A stretch of 64,000 nucleotides of DNA from CAZRCZ01 sp964598765 (GTDB lineage: Bacteria > Sumerlaeota > Sumerlaeia > MVZB01 > JAJFLK01): the NCBI GenBank assembly GCA_964598765.1, contig CAZRCZ010000023.1, positions 22,481-86,480 of the forward strand. Reading direction: 5' to 3'. The notes under the pieces were generated by a model. It did not search any database and was not told the origin of the DNA. It worked only from the letters and a program-made list of their open reading frames with translations. Positions within the stretch are counted from its first letter, which is position 1. Each line of letters opens with the position of its first letter. The position numbers and the translations under genes were made by a program. This document shows, in pieces, positions 25,811-33,793 of this stretch.

Positions 25811-26734
25811 CTAATCTCCCCCGCAACCGGTCTCGCTCATCTCCGCATGATACGAACTCCTCGCAAACGGCGTTGAGATCACCCACTTGAATCCTCGCTT
25901 CCGGGCTTCCGCTCCCAACTCGGCGAAAGCGTCGGGATGAATGAACTCGACGACCTCAAGTTGTTTCGGCGTGGGACGGAGGTATTGTCCGAGGGTCAAG
26001 CGGCGTACTCCCGCTTCGAGTAAATCATCCATAACCTTGAGGATTTCATCCCGCGTTTCGCCCAATCCGAGCATCATCGAGCTTTTTGCGGTGATTCCCG
26101 CATGTTGCCCCGCTTTGCGAAGAAGAGAAAGAGTATCGCCGTAATCCGAGCCGGGGCGAACTTTGCGGTAGAGCCGGGGAACCGTCTCGACGTTGTGTCC
26201 CCAAATGAATGGAGCCAACCGCGTCAAAATTTCCAGCGCCTTTTCCTGTCGTCCTCGAAAATCGGGCGTCAGCAGTTCGATCTCGATCTCGGGAATATCA
26301 CGGCGCAACGTCGTCATGCAGTCCGCAAAATGCCGCGCGCCGCGATCTTCCAGATCGTCTCGATCCACGGAGGTGATAACGACATAGCGCAATTCCATCA
26401 TCTTCACGGCGTCGGCGAGCCGTTCCGGTTCCGTGCGATCCACGAATCCCTTGGGTCGCCCCCCCTCGACACTGCAAAATCCGCAACGTCGCGTGCAGAG
26501 ATTTCCCAAGATCAAAAAGGTCGCCGTTCCGCGACTCCAACACTCCCCTCGATTGGGGCATCGCGCGTCTTCGCAAATCGTGTTGAGACGATTCTGTCCG
26601 ACCGCCCGCGCAGTGCGAAGATAAGTTTCCCCTCCGCCCAGAGGTCGCTTGAGCCAAGGAGGAAGATGTCGACGGGATGAAGATGTGCCGGAGTCCGTAG
26701 TGGACGAAGTGGACGCGGGGGAGTGGACGATCAT
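25811..26734 (-). CDS. lipA: Lipoyl synthase
   Basis: 307 residues from the ATG at 26734. That start is fixed by the riboswitch terminator whose U-tract ends ~17 bp upstream; the frame remains open through the riboswitch but that part is not coding. LipA is a radical-SAM enzyme inserting two sulfurs into octanoyl groups. The auxiliary cluster cysteines are in CEDARCPNRGECW, the SAM cluster is CTRRCGFC, and the C-terminal RSSYHAE serine that ligates the auxiliary cluster is present. First gene of the glycine-cleavage operon, so lipoylation capacity is tied to glycine supply. Its stop codon lies inside a short CCTAAT tract. Confidence 0.95.
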   Translation of the reverse strand: MIVHSPASTSSTTDSGTSSSRRHLPPWLKRPLGGGETYLRTARAVGQNRLNTICEDARCPNRGECWSRGTATFLILGNLCTRRCGFCSVEGGRPKGFVDRTEPERLADAVKMMELRYVVITSVDRDDLEDRGARHFADCMTTLRRDIPEIEIELLTPDFRGRQEKALEILTRLAPFIWGHNVETVPRLYRKVRPGSDYGDTLSLLRKAGQHAGITAKSSMMLGLGETRDEILKVMDDLLEAGVRRLTLGQYLRPTPKQLEVVEFIHPDAFAELGAEARKRGFKWVISTPFARSSYHAEMSETGCGGD

Positions 26735-26750
26735 CTTGAAGCCCGTTGCA

Positions 26751-26799
26751 AATAAAAAGCGGAGGAAACGCCAACCCATCGGTTGAAGTTTCCTCCGCT
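26751..26799 (-). terminator. Intrinsic terminator of the glycine riboswitch expression platform
   Basis: Perfect 12-bp stem AGCGGAGGAAAC/GTTTCCTCCGCT (26799-26788 with 26769-26758), 18-nt loop, then TTTTATTTG. Three bases of the 5' stem also belong to the aptamer II P1 helix (GCTCT/AGAGC), so glycine-stabilised P1 would compete with the terminator: an ON switch. Confidence 0.85.
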
Positions 26800-27012
26800 C
26801 TGTCCGTTGAACCTGAGAGATTTTGAATTCCGCTTCGTCGTGGTGGATCGGCGGAATTTCTCCTTCGGTGGGCTTGGCAAATCTCAAAGTTTCTCTTCGA
26901 GTCTTGCGGCCGCTCTCCAGAGAGCCGTCGGTTCGCGGTCCGTTGGCCTGAGAGTTTATCGGAGGTCTTTACTCCTTCGGCGGGTTCCTCGTCGGAACCT
27001 CTCTCCCGCGAA
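26790..27012 (-). promoter_or_regulatory. Tandem glycine riboswitch
   Basis: Two aptamers on the minus strand. Aptamer I (~27010-26936) has GCGGGAGAGAGG, CCGAAGGAGTAAA and AAACTCTCAGGCCAACGGACC. Aptamer II (~26925-26797) has CTGGAGAGCGG, CCGAAGGAGAAA and AATCTCTCAGGTTCAACGGAC, with an extended hairpin between the last two. The CCGAAGG and CTCTCAGG cores match the glycine-aptamer consensus. P1 of aptamer II pairs 26925-26921 with 26801-26797. It precedes lipA-gcvT-gcvH-gcvPA-gcvPB, the expected targets. Confidence 0.95.
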
Positions 27013-27037
27013 CTTCCTGCGGCTATGTTCAAGTTCA

Positions 27038-27066
27038 TTCTTAGCTTCTTGTCCGTTTGCGGTCAA
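27038..27066 (-). promoter_or_regulatory. Sigma70-type promoter of the glycine riboswitch operon
   Basis: Minus strand TTGACC (27066-27061), 17-nt spacer, TAAGAA (27043-27038). Start of transcription would fall ~20 nt before aptamer I. Spacing and -35 match are close to consensus. Confidence 0.7.
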
Positions 27067-27161
27067 GGCCAATCGGCGATGAATTCAGGAGCAAATCTCC
27101 GCTCGCTTTTTACGTGCTTTGGCATTTGAAAAATGTAAAATGCGCTTATGGCGTTTAGGAT

Positions 27162-27240
27162 ATTCACCACGGAGACACAGAGAGGTTATCTCAATGCGAG
27201 ATGCCGATTTCCCATCTTCTCTTGGTCTCTGGGGTGAATT
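27162..27240. repeat. AGAG-word palindrome 2
   Basis: Arms ATTCACCACGGAGACACAGA... (27162-27185) and the reverse complement of 27212-27240 (AATTCACCCCAGAGACCAAG...) pair imperfectly. Lies between divergent operons. Confidence 0.55.
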
Positions 27241-27261
27241 TCTTATCGAAGACAAGAAACG

Positions 27262-28587
27262 ATGCGATTTTGCGATTTTCCAAAGATTACGACGATTATT
27301 TTTTTCATCTTGATGGTCGCCATGCTTCGCGCCGAAGACTGGCCCGAGTGGCGAGGCAAGGGGAGACTCGGCGTCTGGAATGAATCGGGCATCATGGAAA
27401 AATTTCCGGAGAGGGGATTGACCTTCGATTGGCGTGTGCCGATTCACGGCGGGTATGCCGGTCCCGCCGTTGCCGAGGGACGGGTCTTCGTCACCGATTT
27501 TGTTCCCGCCCAATCTTATGGCGTTCAAGGCGTCGAACGCGCGATCTGCCTCGAAGAGAAAACCGGAAAAATTCTTTGGACGGTTCAGTGGGACGTCAAC
27601 TACGGAAGCCTCAGCTACAATTTCGGTCCCCGCGCCACGCCGACGGTGGATGAGGATCGCGTTTACACGCTCGGCGCGATGGGATTGTTGCAGTGTCTCA
27701 ACGCCAAGACAGGCGAGATCATTTGGAAAAAAGATTACGTCGTGGATTACGGGACTCAGGTTCCGACGTGGGGCATGACCGCCGCGCCATTGGTGGAAGG
27801 GGACAAATTGATTTGTCTCGTCGGCGGCGCGAACAACGCCAAAGTCATGGCTTTCGACAAGATGTCCGGAAAGGAAATCTGGCGCGCGCTTTCGTCCGAT
27901 TCCGAGCCGGGCTATGTCCAGCCGATCTTGATCGAGTCGGGAGGCGCGCGCCAACTGATCATCTGGCATCCCACCGCGCTTTCGTCGCTCAATCCCGTCA
28001 ACGGTTCGGTCTATTGGGAGCAACCGTTTGCGATCAAAATGAACGCGCCGCTCGCCACGCCCGTGCGAGACGGCTCCAAGTTGTTCGTCTCGGCGTTTTA
28101 CAACGGCCCGATGATGATGGAACTGGACGGATCAAAACCGGCGGCGCAGTTGCTCTGGAAGGGGAAAAGCAACAGTGAGATCAAAACCGACGGTCTGCAT
28201 TGCTGTCATTCCACTCCCGCCATCAAGGATGGTTACATCTACGGTGTTTGTAGCTACGGCCAATTTCGATGCCTCAACGCGCAGACAGGCGAGCGCGTTT
28301 GGGAGAGCATGGAGATCACGAAGGAAAACAAACGCTGGGCGTCGGCGTTCATCGTCCGGCATGAGGACAAATTCTTCCTGAACAACGACCGGGGCGAATT
28401 GATCATCGCCGATCTGAAACCCGACGGTTATCATGAAATCAGCCGGACCAAACTGATTGATCCGACCACGGGTAGCGCGGGAAAGCGCGATCTGGAATTC
28501 GTCAATTGGACGCATCCGGCCTACGCGAACAAACACCTCGTCACGCGCAACGACAAAGAGATTATTCGGGCGTCGCTGGAAAAATGA
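27262..28587 (+). CDS. Secreted PQQ-type beta-propeller (quinoprotein-like) protein
   Basis: 441 residues. Signal peptide ITTIIFFILMVAMLRA. The mature protein begins EDWPEWRGKGR, the WPxWRG start typical of PQQ-like propeller proteins of Planctomycetes-type bacteria, and then shows the repeated blade pattern (ICLEEKTGKILWTVQW, QCLNAKTGEIIWKKDY, MAFDKMSGKEIWRAL, SSLNPVNGSVYWEQP, RCLNAQTGERVWESM). No haem motif. The family includes dehydrogenases but most members of this form are likely non-enzymatic or have unknown substrate. Single-gene unit flanked by palindromic repeats. Confidence 0.8.
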   Translation: MRFCDFPKITTIIFFILMVAMLRAEDWPEWRGKGRLGVWNESGIMEKFPERGLTFDWRVPIHGGYAGPAVAEGRVFVTDFVPAQSYGVQGVERAICLEEKTGKILWTVQWDVNYGSLSYNFGPRATPTVDEDRVYTLGAMGLLQCLNAKTGEIIWKKDYVVDYGTQVPTWGMTAAPLVEGDKLICLVGGANNAKVMAFDKMSGKEIWRALSSDSEPGYVQPILIESGGARQLIIWHPTALSSLNPVNGSVYWEQPFAIKMNAPLATPVRDGSKLFVSAFYNGPMMMELDGSKPAAQLLWKGKSNSEIKTDGLHCCHSTPAIKDGYIYGVCSYGQFRCLNAQTGERVWESMEITKENKRWASAFIVRHEDKFFLNNDRGELIIADLKPDGYHEISRTKLIDPTTGSAGKRDLEFVNWTHPAYANKHLVTRNDKEIIRASLEK

Positions 28588-28792
28588 AAATTCATCACAG
28601 AGACACAGAGAGGTGGTTGGCGGGGGGACGGTATTCGGGAAAATAAAGGCTATAAGGTTTCCAAGCAAGACGACAATATTTGTGAGCCTTAGTTTGGCGT
28701 AAATCTTTTTTATGATTTCTCCACATGCTCGTTTATCTTTTGTATCAACTTCAATTCATTCCAGAGTCCTCCCTGTGTCTCTGTGGTGAATC
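28588..28792. repeat. AGAG-word palindrome 3
   Basis: Arms ATTCATCACAGAGACACAGA... (28590-28612) and the reverse complement of 28769-28792 differ at about two positions and are ~155 bp apart. Occupies the gap between two same-strand genes. Confidence 0.65.
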
Positions 28793-28821
28793 ATCGTATT
28801 GAATAAAGGGAGAACAATAAA

Positions 28822-29961
28822 ATGATGCCTCGCATGAAACCCAAAACCGCGCTTCTAATTGCCACCCGCAAAGGGGCGTTTATTTTGCGCGCCGATGCCG
28901 CCCGAAAAAATTGGAAGCTCTCCGATCCGATTTTTCTAGGCCATGTGATTCATCACATGGTTCAAGACCCGCGTGATCCGAAGACGATTCTGATCGCCGC
29001 TCGAACCGGACATTTGGGACCAACCGTTTATCGCTCGCACGATTTCGGCAGGACGTGGACCGAGGCGCAAAACCCCCCGGCCTTCCACAAAGCACCGGAA
29101 GGACAGACGGGTCGCGTCGTGGATCACGTCTTCTGGCTGACGCCCGGTCACCTTTCCGAACCGGGAGTTTGGCTTGCGGGGACGTCGCCTCACGGCGTCT
29201 TCCGCTCGGAGGACGGCGGCGCGACATGGGAAGGAGTGGATGGATTTAATGAGAATCCGAAACGATCGAGTTGGTGCGGCGGCGACCCGACCCCAGACGG
29301 ACCCAAACTCCACTCGATTCAGATTGATCCACGCGACCGTAATCACATTTATCTTGGGCTTTCCAGCGGCGGCGTAATGGAAACGACCGACGGCGGGAAA
29401 GATTGGAGACACCTCATCAAGGGTTTGGACGTCGTTGCGGGATTTGACGTCAAGGATCCCTTGGTTCACGATCCCCATTGCGTCCGGCTTCATCCTCTCG
29501 CGCCCGACCGTCTCTACCAGCAAAATCACTGCGGCATTTACCGGCTGGATCGTCCGTCGGAGGAATGGATTCGCATTGGCCGCAACATGCCGAAGGCCGT
29601 CGGCGACGTCGGATTTTCCGTCGTTCTTCACCCGCGCGATCCCGACACCTGTTGGGTTTTCCCGATGGATGGAACCGAGGTCTGGCCGCGAACGAGTCCG
29701 GGGGGCAAGCCTGCGGTTTATGCCACGCGCGACGCGGGCGAAACGTGGCGGCGGCTGGATCGCGGTCTTCCCCGCAAACACGCTTGGTTCAGCGTCAAGC
29801 GCCAAGCCATGACCGCCGACGAACTCGATCCCGTCGGCATTTATTTCGGCGCGACGCACGGCGAGGTGTGGGGAAGCCGCGACGAGGGAAAAAATTGGTC
29901 GTGCCTTGCGCGGTATCTCCCGCATATTTACGCGGTCGAGACGGCGCGGATGGCGCGCTAG
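28822..29961 (+). CDS. BNR/sialidase-like beta-propeller protein
   Basis: 379 residues, start chosen for GGGAGAA nine bases upstream. It has BNR/Asp-box-like repeats: YRSHDFGRTWTEA, FRSEDGGATWEGV, METTDGGKDWRHL, YATRDAGETWRRL and WGSRDEGKNWSCL, i.e. S/T-x-D-x-G-x-T-W. No signal peptide is evident, so it is predicted cytoplasmic. Such propellers are annotated as exo-alpha-sialidase-like or glycosyl hydrolase-like, but the sialidase Arg triad cannot be confirmed. A MoaD-like gene follows after 4 bp. Confidence 0.75.
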   Translation: MMPRMKPKTALLIATRKGAFILRADAARKNWKLSDPIFLGHVIHHMVQDPRDPKTILIAARTGHLGPTVYRSHDFGRTWTEAQNPPAFHKAPEGQTGRVVDHVFWLTPGHLSEPGVWLAGTSPHGVFRSEDGGATWEGVDGFNENPKRSSWCGGDPTPDGPKLHSIQIDPRDRNHIYLGLSSGGVMETTDGGKDWRHLIKGLDVVAGFDVKDPLVHDPHCVRLHPLAPDRLYQQNHCGIYRLDRPSEEWIRIGRNMPKAVGDVGFSVVLHPRDPDTCWVFPMDGTEVWPRTSPGGKPAVYATRDAGETWRRLDRGLPRKHAWFSVKRQAMTADELDPVGIYFGATHGEVWGSRDEGKNWSCLARYLPHIYAVETARMAR

Positions 29962-29965
29962 GCCC

Positions 29966-30226
29966 ATGCGCGTTATTATTCCCTCTGCGCTTCATTCCTA
30001 TACCGGCGGCATGAAAGAAGTTGAGGCCTCCGGCGCGACACTGGCCGAGTTGATCGTCGAACTCGATCGGAAGTATCCCGGATTTCGTTTTCGCGTTGTG
30101 GACGAGCAGGATTCAATTCGTCCGCACATTCGAATCACGATCAACTGCGAGATTGCGCGGAATCTTGACGCCAAGATCAAACCTGACGATCAAGTCGCGC
30201 TGATCATGGCGTTCAGCGGAGGTTAA
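29966..30226 (+). CDS. MoaD/ThiS-like ubiquitin-fold sulfur carrier
   Basis: 86 residues from the ATG at 29966, four bases after the propeller stop. The beta-grasp pattern (MRVIIPSALHSYTGG, ATLAELIVELDRKYPGF, RITINCEIAR, DDQVALIMAFSGG) and the C-terminal Gly-Gly mark a protein that is adenylated and thiocarboxylated. Length fits MoaD better than ThiS (~66). No MoeB/ThiF, MoaE or JAB protease gene is in the window; thiG lies 3.6 kb away. The fixed pairing with a BNR propeller suggests a dedicated pathway, possibly recurrent in other genomes. Confidence 0.8.
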   Translation: MRVIIPSALHSYTGGMKEVEASGATLAELIVELDRKYPGFRFRVVDEQDSIRPHIRITINCEIARNLDAKIKPDDQVALIMAFSGG

Positions 30227-30245
30227 TGAAGTTTAAGGTTCGAAT

Positions 30246-30332
30246 GTTCACCACAGAGGCACAGAGAGGACGTTTGCAACGCAAAACCGTTGTCACAAAC
30301 TTCTCTGTGCCTCTGTGTCTCCGTGGTGAATC
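30246..30332. repeat. AGAG-word palindrome 4
   Basis: Arms GTTCACCACAGAGGCACAGA... (30246-30276) and the reverse complement of 30296-30332. The right arm carries one extra ~10-nt AGACACAG unit. Lies between convergent stop codons, where it could act as a bidirectional terminator. Confidence 0.7.
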
Positions 30333-32123
30333 CTATGGCTTGCTGGATCGCTGGGTGTAACGAATTCTCAACCTTACCGTTCCCTCACCGCGATTGGCGG
30401 TGGTTCCTCCCGTCGTCGCGGTTGCGCCTCCCGATGGCTGAACGTCTTCGGCCGTAATTTCATAATCCTCGAAGAATTGAGTGTCGAGTTCGCGCAGGGT
30501 GATCGTGCTGACCTGCGTGCCGGTGTTGATGGAGAGTTCACATTCGTCGTCGTTGCGGTCGTTGGGATCATTCTCCTCGACGCGCATGAGGCGGATGCGA
30601 AGATCATGGAACGTGAATTGATCGCCGCGTCGCAAACGACGCATGACCTCCTCGCCGCCCCGTTTGGTCTCGGATGGATTTTGCGCTCCGAGAACCTCGG
30701 CAAGGTCCGACGCCATTTGTTCGGCGACCGCGTGACTCAATCGAAGAACGTTTTGATGCTTTTCGTGGCGCAATTCGGGAAGCGAGTCGATAAACTTGCC
30801 GACGCGTTGGATATTATCCGGCGTGTCCACGAGGGTCATTTGAAGCGAGGCCGTGTCAAACCACATGCGTCGCCCTTCGGCTTGCGCCGCCTTAATCCCG
30901 TTTTGCGAATAGAGAAAAGTCTGCACCGACTCCACGATCCGGTTGGTGAAGGCGTTGATTTGGTCCGGATTCGAGGATTCGACGTCGCGCGGAACAAGAC
31001 TGAAATTGACGATTTCCATTTGGTGGTCCCGCAAGTTAGCGACAAACTTCTTGTCCAATAACAGTTCTTCGGTCTTGGAGATATTTTCCGGCGTGTCGCG
31101 CACGATCAAATCCGATCCGTCAATATAGACCTTCCGTTCGAGACTTGAAGGAAGCGTGCTGTCCGCGGCAATCATCGCGTTCACCAGCGCTTTGATCTTT
31201 GATCCATCCTCCGCGCGGATTTTGTAGATGCGCGTTTCCAAATCGCCAGTCGGAGCGCGATCCAGCGTTTCGAGGAATTCCGCTGTCTTCTTGATCTGCG
31301 CCGACGTGCCGACGACAATCAGCGACCTCTGCGATTCGTCGAGTCTTAGCTCCGATCCTTTGGCGACGGATGAGGCGGGACCCCAAACCGCTCGTTGAAG
31401 TTCGCCGCTTGCGATCAACGTCCGAACTTTCTTCATCTGATCCGAAGAGAGAGCAAAAATGCGAGTTGCCGACGAGGGGCGGATTGCAATTACGCCCTTC
31501 TCATCCATCTCCCAAGCCAATCCGCTCGGTTTCAGCGCGGCGTCGAGAACTTCGCCCAGCGGTTTGTCCGTGAAATTGACCATCACGTCGGTCTGCGCTC
31601 CGGCGGCGATGGAGTATTGAAATTCGTGAGGAGTGGAGAACGAAAGATCCCGCATGAATTCGCCGAGGGGAATGGGATGTTCGGTTGATATGGTCACCGG
31701 GGAAATGAGGAGGTTCCGATTCAGCTTATTCCGCGCGGTGACTTTGTCGTTAGTCTCCTTTGAGGCGGTTAATCTTTCAAACTCGCTCCGCGTTTCCGCC
31801 AAGAAGGTCGTCGCCCGCTTGTCGCCGGGGGCAAGCTTTAACATTAGTGTCCATGTCTCTCTCGCGCCGGGCAAGTCGCCCCGATGGTATTGCTCCAAGG
31901 CGTGACGATGAAGCCCGTCCAATTGGGATCGGATTTGCGCTCGCGTCGGCGGGTTTGACGCGGGAGATGGAGGTTCATCCAAACCCGACGCCAGCGCTCC
32001 CTTGAGAATCGCCAACAGAATGAGACACAGAGAAAACAGAGAGCTCGGACCAGAGGAAGATCTTGGTGCGGGAATCTTCGCGCTTCCCGCCTCCTCTGCT
32101 GATCTAAAGTTTATCGCCTTCAT
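30333..32123 (-). CDS. Secretin N-domain (NolW-like) protein lacking the secretin barrel
   Basis: 596 residues. A hydrophobic signal (LFSLCLILLAILKGALA) starts unusually late, near residue 29. Residues ~65-120 are TPR-like (LEQYHRGDLPGARETWTLML). An STN-like segment follows (ISTEHPIPLGEFMRDLSF; VNFTDKPLGEVLDAALKPSGL), then two to three NolW/secretin-N repeats (RIYKIRAEDGSKIKALVNAM; LRLSHAVAEQMASDLAEVLG) with DTPENISKTEELL and DTPDNIQRVGKFI linkers. The conserved C-terminal secretin barrel is absent; the end is Gly/Thr-rich. Either a barrel-less pilotin-like partner or a diverged secretin. Likely periplasmic. Confidence 0.65.
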   Translation of the reverse strand: MKAINFRSAEEAGSAKIPAPRSSSGPSSLFSLCLILLAILKGALASGLDEPPSPASNPPTRAQIRSQLDGLHRHALEQYHRGDLPGARETWTLMLKLAPGDKRATTFLAETRSEFERLTASKETNDKVTARNKLNRNLLISPVTISTEHPIPLGEFMRDLSFSTPHEFQYSIAAGAQTDVMVNFTDKPLGEVLDAALKPSGLAWEMDEKGVIAIRPSSATRIFALSSDQMKKVRTLIASGELQRAVWGPASSVAKGSELRLDESQRSLIVVGTSAQIKKTAEFLETLDRAPTGDLETRIYKIRAEDGSKIKALVNAMIAADSTLPSSLERKVYIDGSDLIVRDTPENISKTEELLLDKKFVANLRDHQMEIVNFSLVPRDVESSNPDQINAFTNRIVESVQTFLYSQNGIKAAQAEGRRMWFDTASLQMTLVDTPDNIQRVGKFIDSLPELRHEKHQNVLRLSHAVAEQMASDLAEVLGAQNPSETKRGGEEVMRRLRRGDQFTFHDLRIRLMRVEENDPNDRNDDECELSINTGTQVSTITLRELDTQFFEDYEITAEDVQPSGGATATTGGTTANRGEGTVRLRIRYTQRSSKP

Positions 32124-32207
32124 GTCTTGTCTCCCTTCCAGCAGGAGGTGAAAGTTCTTCCATCGGTCACGTCTCCATGTTATACCCGCACCCGGCGTTC
32201 GGGGAAG

Positions 32208-32630
32208 ATGGAAATGTCCAAACTTTCAAGATTGAGCTTCACCATCGAGGATTCGCTCCTCAAGGAGATGGAGCGGCTGGTTAAGCAACGCCGCTACGCC
32301 AACCGCTCCGAATTCATCCGCGACATGATCCGCGCCGAGTTGGTGGAGCAGGAGTGGTCCGCGGGAGAAGAGGCTCTCGGCACGATCACGCTGATTTACA
32401 ATCATCATTTTCACCATTTGAACGAAAAACTGACCGAACTCCAGCACGAGCATTTCGGGACCGTCATGGCGACGACGCACATTCACTTGGACAAGCATCT
32501 CTGCGCCGAGATGATCATGCTCCGGGGAAACGCGAATCAAATCCGCCAACTCGCCGATCTCATGCGCCAGCAAAAAGGGGTTCTCCACGCCGCGCTCTCA
32601 ATGAGTTCGACGGGGAAAAATTTGATATAA
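32208..32630 (+). CDS. nikR: Nickel-responsive transcriptional regulator
   Basis: 140 residues from ATG at 32208 (ATG at 32214 equally plausible). The N-terminal ribbon-helix-helix (SRLSFTIEDSLLKEMERLV, NRSEFIRDMIR) binds DNA; the ACT-like C-terminal domain carries the nickel ligands HIHLDKHLC (His-x-His-x5-Cys) plus an upstream His in the QHEHFG segment. In other bacteria NikR represses nickel uptake genes when nickel is abundant. No nik transporter or hydrogenase/urease gene lies in this window, so targets are elsewhere. Divergent from the secretin-like gene. Confidence 0.9.
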   Translation: MEMSKLSRLSFTIEDSLLKEMERLVKQRRYANRSEFIRDMIRAELVEQEWSAGEEALGTITLIYNHHFHHLNEKLTELQHEHFGTVMATTHIHLDKHLCAEMIMLRGNANQIRQLADLMRQQKGVLHAALSMSSTGKNLI

Positions 32631-32678
32631 GAAAGATCCGCTTAATTCGCGTTGTTTCGCGTGCTTCGCGGGCTATAG

Positions 32679-33569
32679 CTAAACTTTCAAACTCTGCCCC
32701 GTGATCTTCTCATAAATTTCCAAATACCGCTTGGACGTTTGCTCGATCACTTCCGTCGGCAATTTCGGCGGCGGGGGCTGTTTGTTCCAGTTGAGCGTTT
32801 CCAGATAATCGCGCACGTATTGTTTGTCGAAGGAAATCGGCTCCCCCTGTTCGGAGACCGATCCCTTGACCCAAAACCGTGACGAATCGGGCGTCAGAGC
32901 TTCGTCAGTAAGGATCAACTTGTCGTCGAGAAATCCGAATTCAAATTTTGTGTCGGCCAGAACGATTCCCTTCGCGTCCAGTAGATCGTAGGCGAATTGA
33001 TACAGCTTGATGCTCGTCGCGCGGGCCGCTTCCGCCGCCTCGCGCCCGACGCGCTCGGCCATCTGGCCGAAGGTGATGTTCTCGTCGTGGCCCGTTTCCG
33101 CCTTGGTCGCGGGAGTGAAGATCGGTTGTTCCAATCGGCTCCGGCGTTTGAGTCCCTTCGGCAGTTGGATGCCGGTGACTTGGCCGTTGGCCTGATATTC
33201 CTTCCACGCCGAGCCTTCGAGGTAGCCGCGCACGACGCACTCGATCGGCATGACCTTCGCTTTCTTGCAGAGGGTGGCGCGCCCGCGCAGGAACTCAAAC
33301 CGCTTGAGCGTGTCGGGGAATGTGGCGTAATCGGCGGTGATGAAATGATTCTCGATGATTCCGCGCGTCCGCTCAAACCAGAAGGCGGAAAGTTGCGTCA
33401 GAACTTCCCCCTTGTGCGGAATGCCCTCGTTGAAAACAACGTCGAAGGCGGAAATCCGGTCGGTGGCGACGAGGACAAGCTTGTCCTCAAATTCGTAAAT
33501 ATCGCGGACTTTGCCGGTGGATTTTCGTTGGATGCTTTGAAGATCGGTTTGCGTAATGACGGCGGTCAT
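32679..33569 (-). CDS. purC: Phosphoribosylaminoimidazole-succinocarboxamide synthase
   Basis: 296 residues. Ligates aspartate to CAIR in purine synthesis. Signatures: KSTGKVRDIYEF, DRISAFDVVFNEGIPHKGEVL, VRGYLEGSAWKEY, LADTKFEFGF and EALTPDSSRFW. I take the ATG at 33569 because GGAGG sits 11 nt before it but only 2 nt before the ATG at 33578. The long single-domain form (~300 aa) resembles the yeast/PVC type rather than the ~240-aa B. subtilis type. purB is also in the window (58090), not adjacent. Confidence 0.94.
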   Translation of the reverse strand: MTAVITQTDLQSIQRKSTGKVRDIYEFEDKLVLVATDRISAFDVVFNEGIPHKGEVLTQLSAFWFERTRGIIENHFITADYATFPDTLKRFEFLRGRATLCKKAKVMPIECVVRGYLEGSAWKEYQANGQVTGIQLPKGLKRRSRLEQPIFTPATKAETGHDENITFGQMAERVGREAAEAARATSIKLYQFAYDLLDAKGIVLADTKFEFGFLDDKLILTDEALTPDSSRFWVKGSVSEQGEPISFDKQYVRDYLETLNWNKQPPPPKLPTEVIEQTSKRYLEIYEKITGQSLKV

Positions 33570-33624
33570 AAGATTCATTTCCTCCAGAAACTTCTTTTAA
33601 CCCAAATCGGCGGGATTGAAAAGA

Positions 33625-33729
33625 AATTAAACACCAAGACGCGAAGACACAAAGTTTCACAAAGCCGGATTCTTTCGTTCTGGTTCCTTCTTTGCGGGGC
33701 TTTGTGACTTCGTGTCTTGGTGTTTAATC
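33625..33729. repeat. AGAC-word palindrome 5
   Basis: Arms AATTAAACACCAAGACGCGA... (33625-33664) and the reverse complement of 33699-33729 (GATTAAACACCAAGACACGA...) pair nearly fully. This copy sits between divergent genes, so termination cannot be its only role. Confidence 0.7.
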
Positions 33730-33743
33730 AGAAGGATGTCTGG

Positions 33744-33772
33744 TTGCGTCTCCCGTTCGTCATGATTACAAT
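33744..33772 (+). promoter_or_regulatory. Sigma70-type promoter for thiG
   Basis: TTGCGT (33744-33749), 17-nt spacer, TACAAT (33767-33772), 21 bp before the ATG of thiG. Confidence 0.5.
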
Positions 33773-33793
33773 TCAAGTCATGGAATATCGAGC

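Noticed and set aside
27085..28023. Minus-strand open frame of 312 codons over the PQQ propeller
   Set aside because: The plus-strand frame has a signal peptide and propeller repeats; the minus frame has none.
33773..33793. TPP riboswitch in front of thiG
   Set aside because: Only ~20 bp separate the predicted promoter and the ATG; no THI-box sequence is present.
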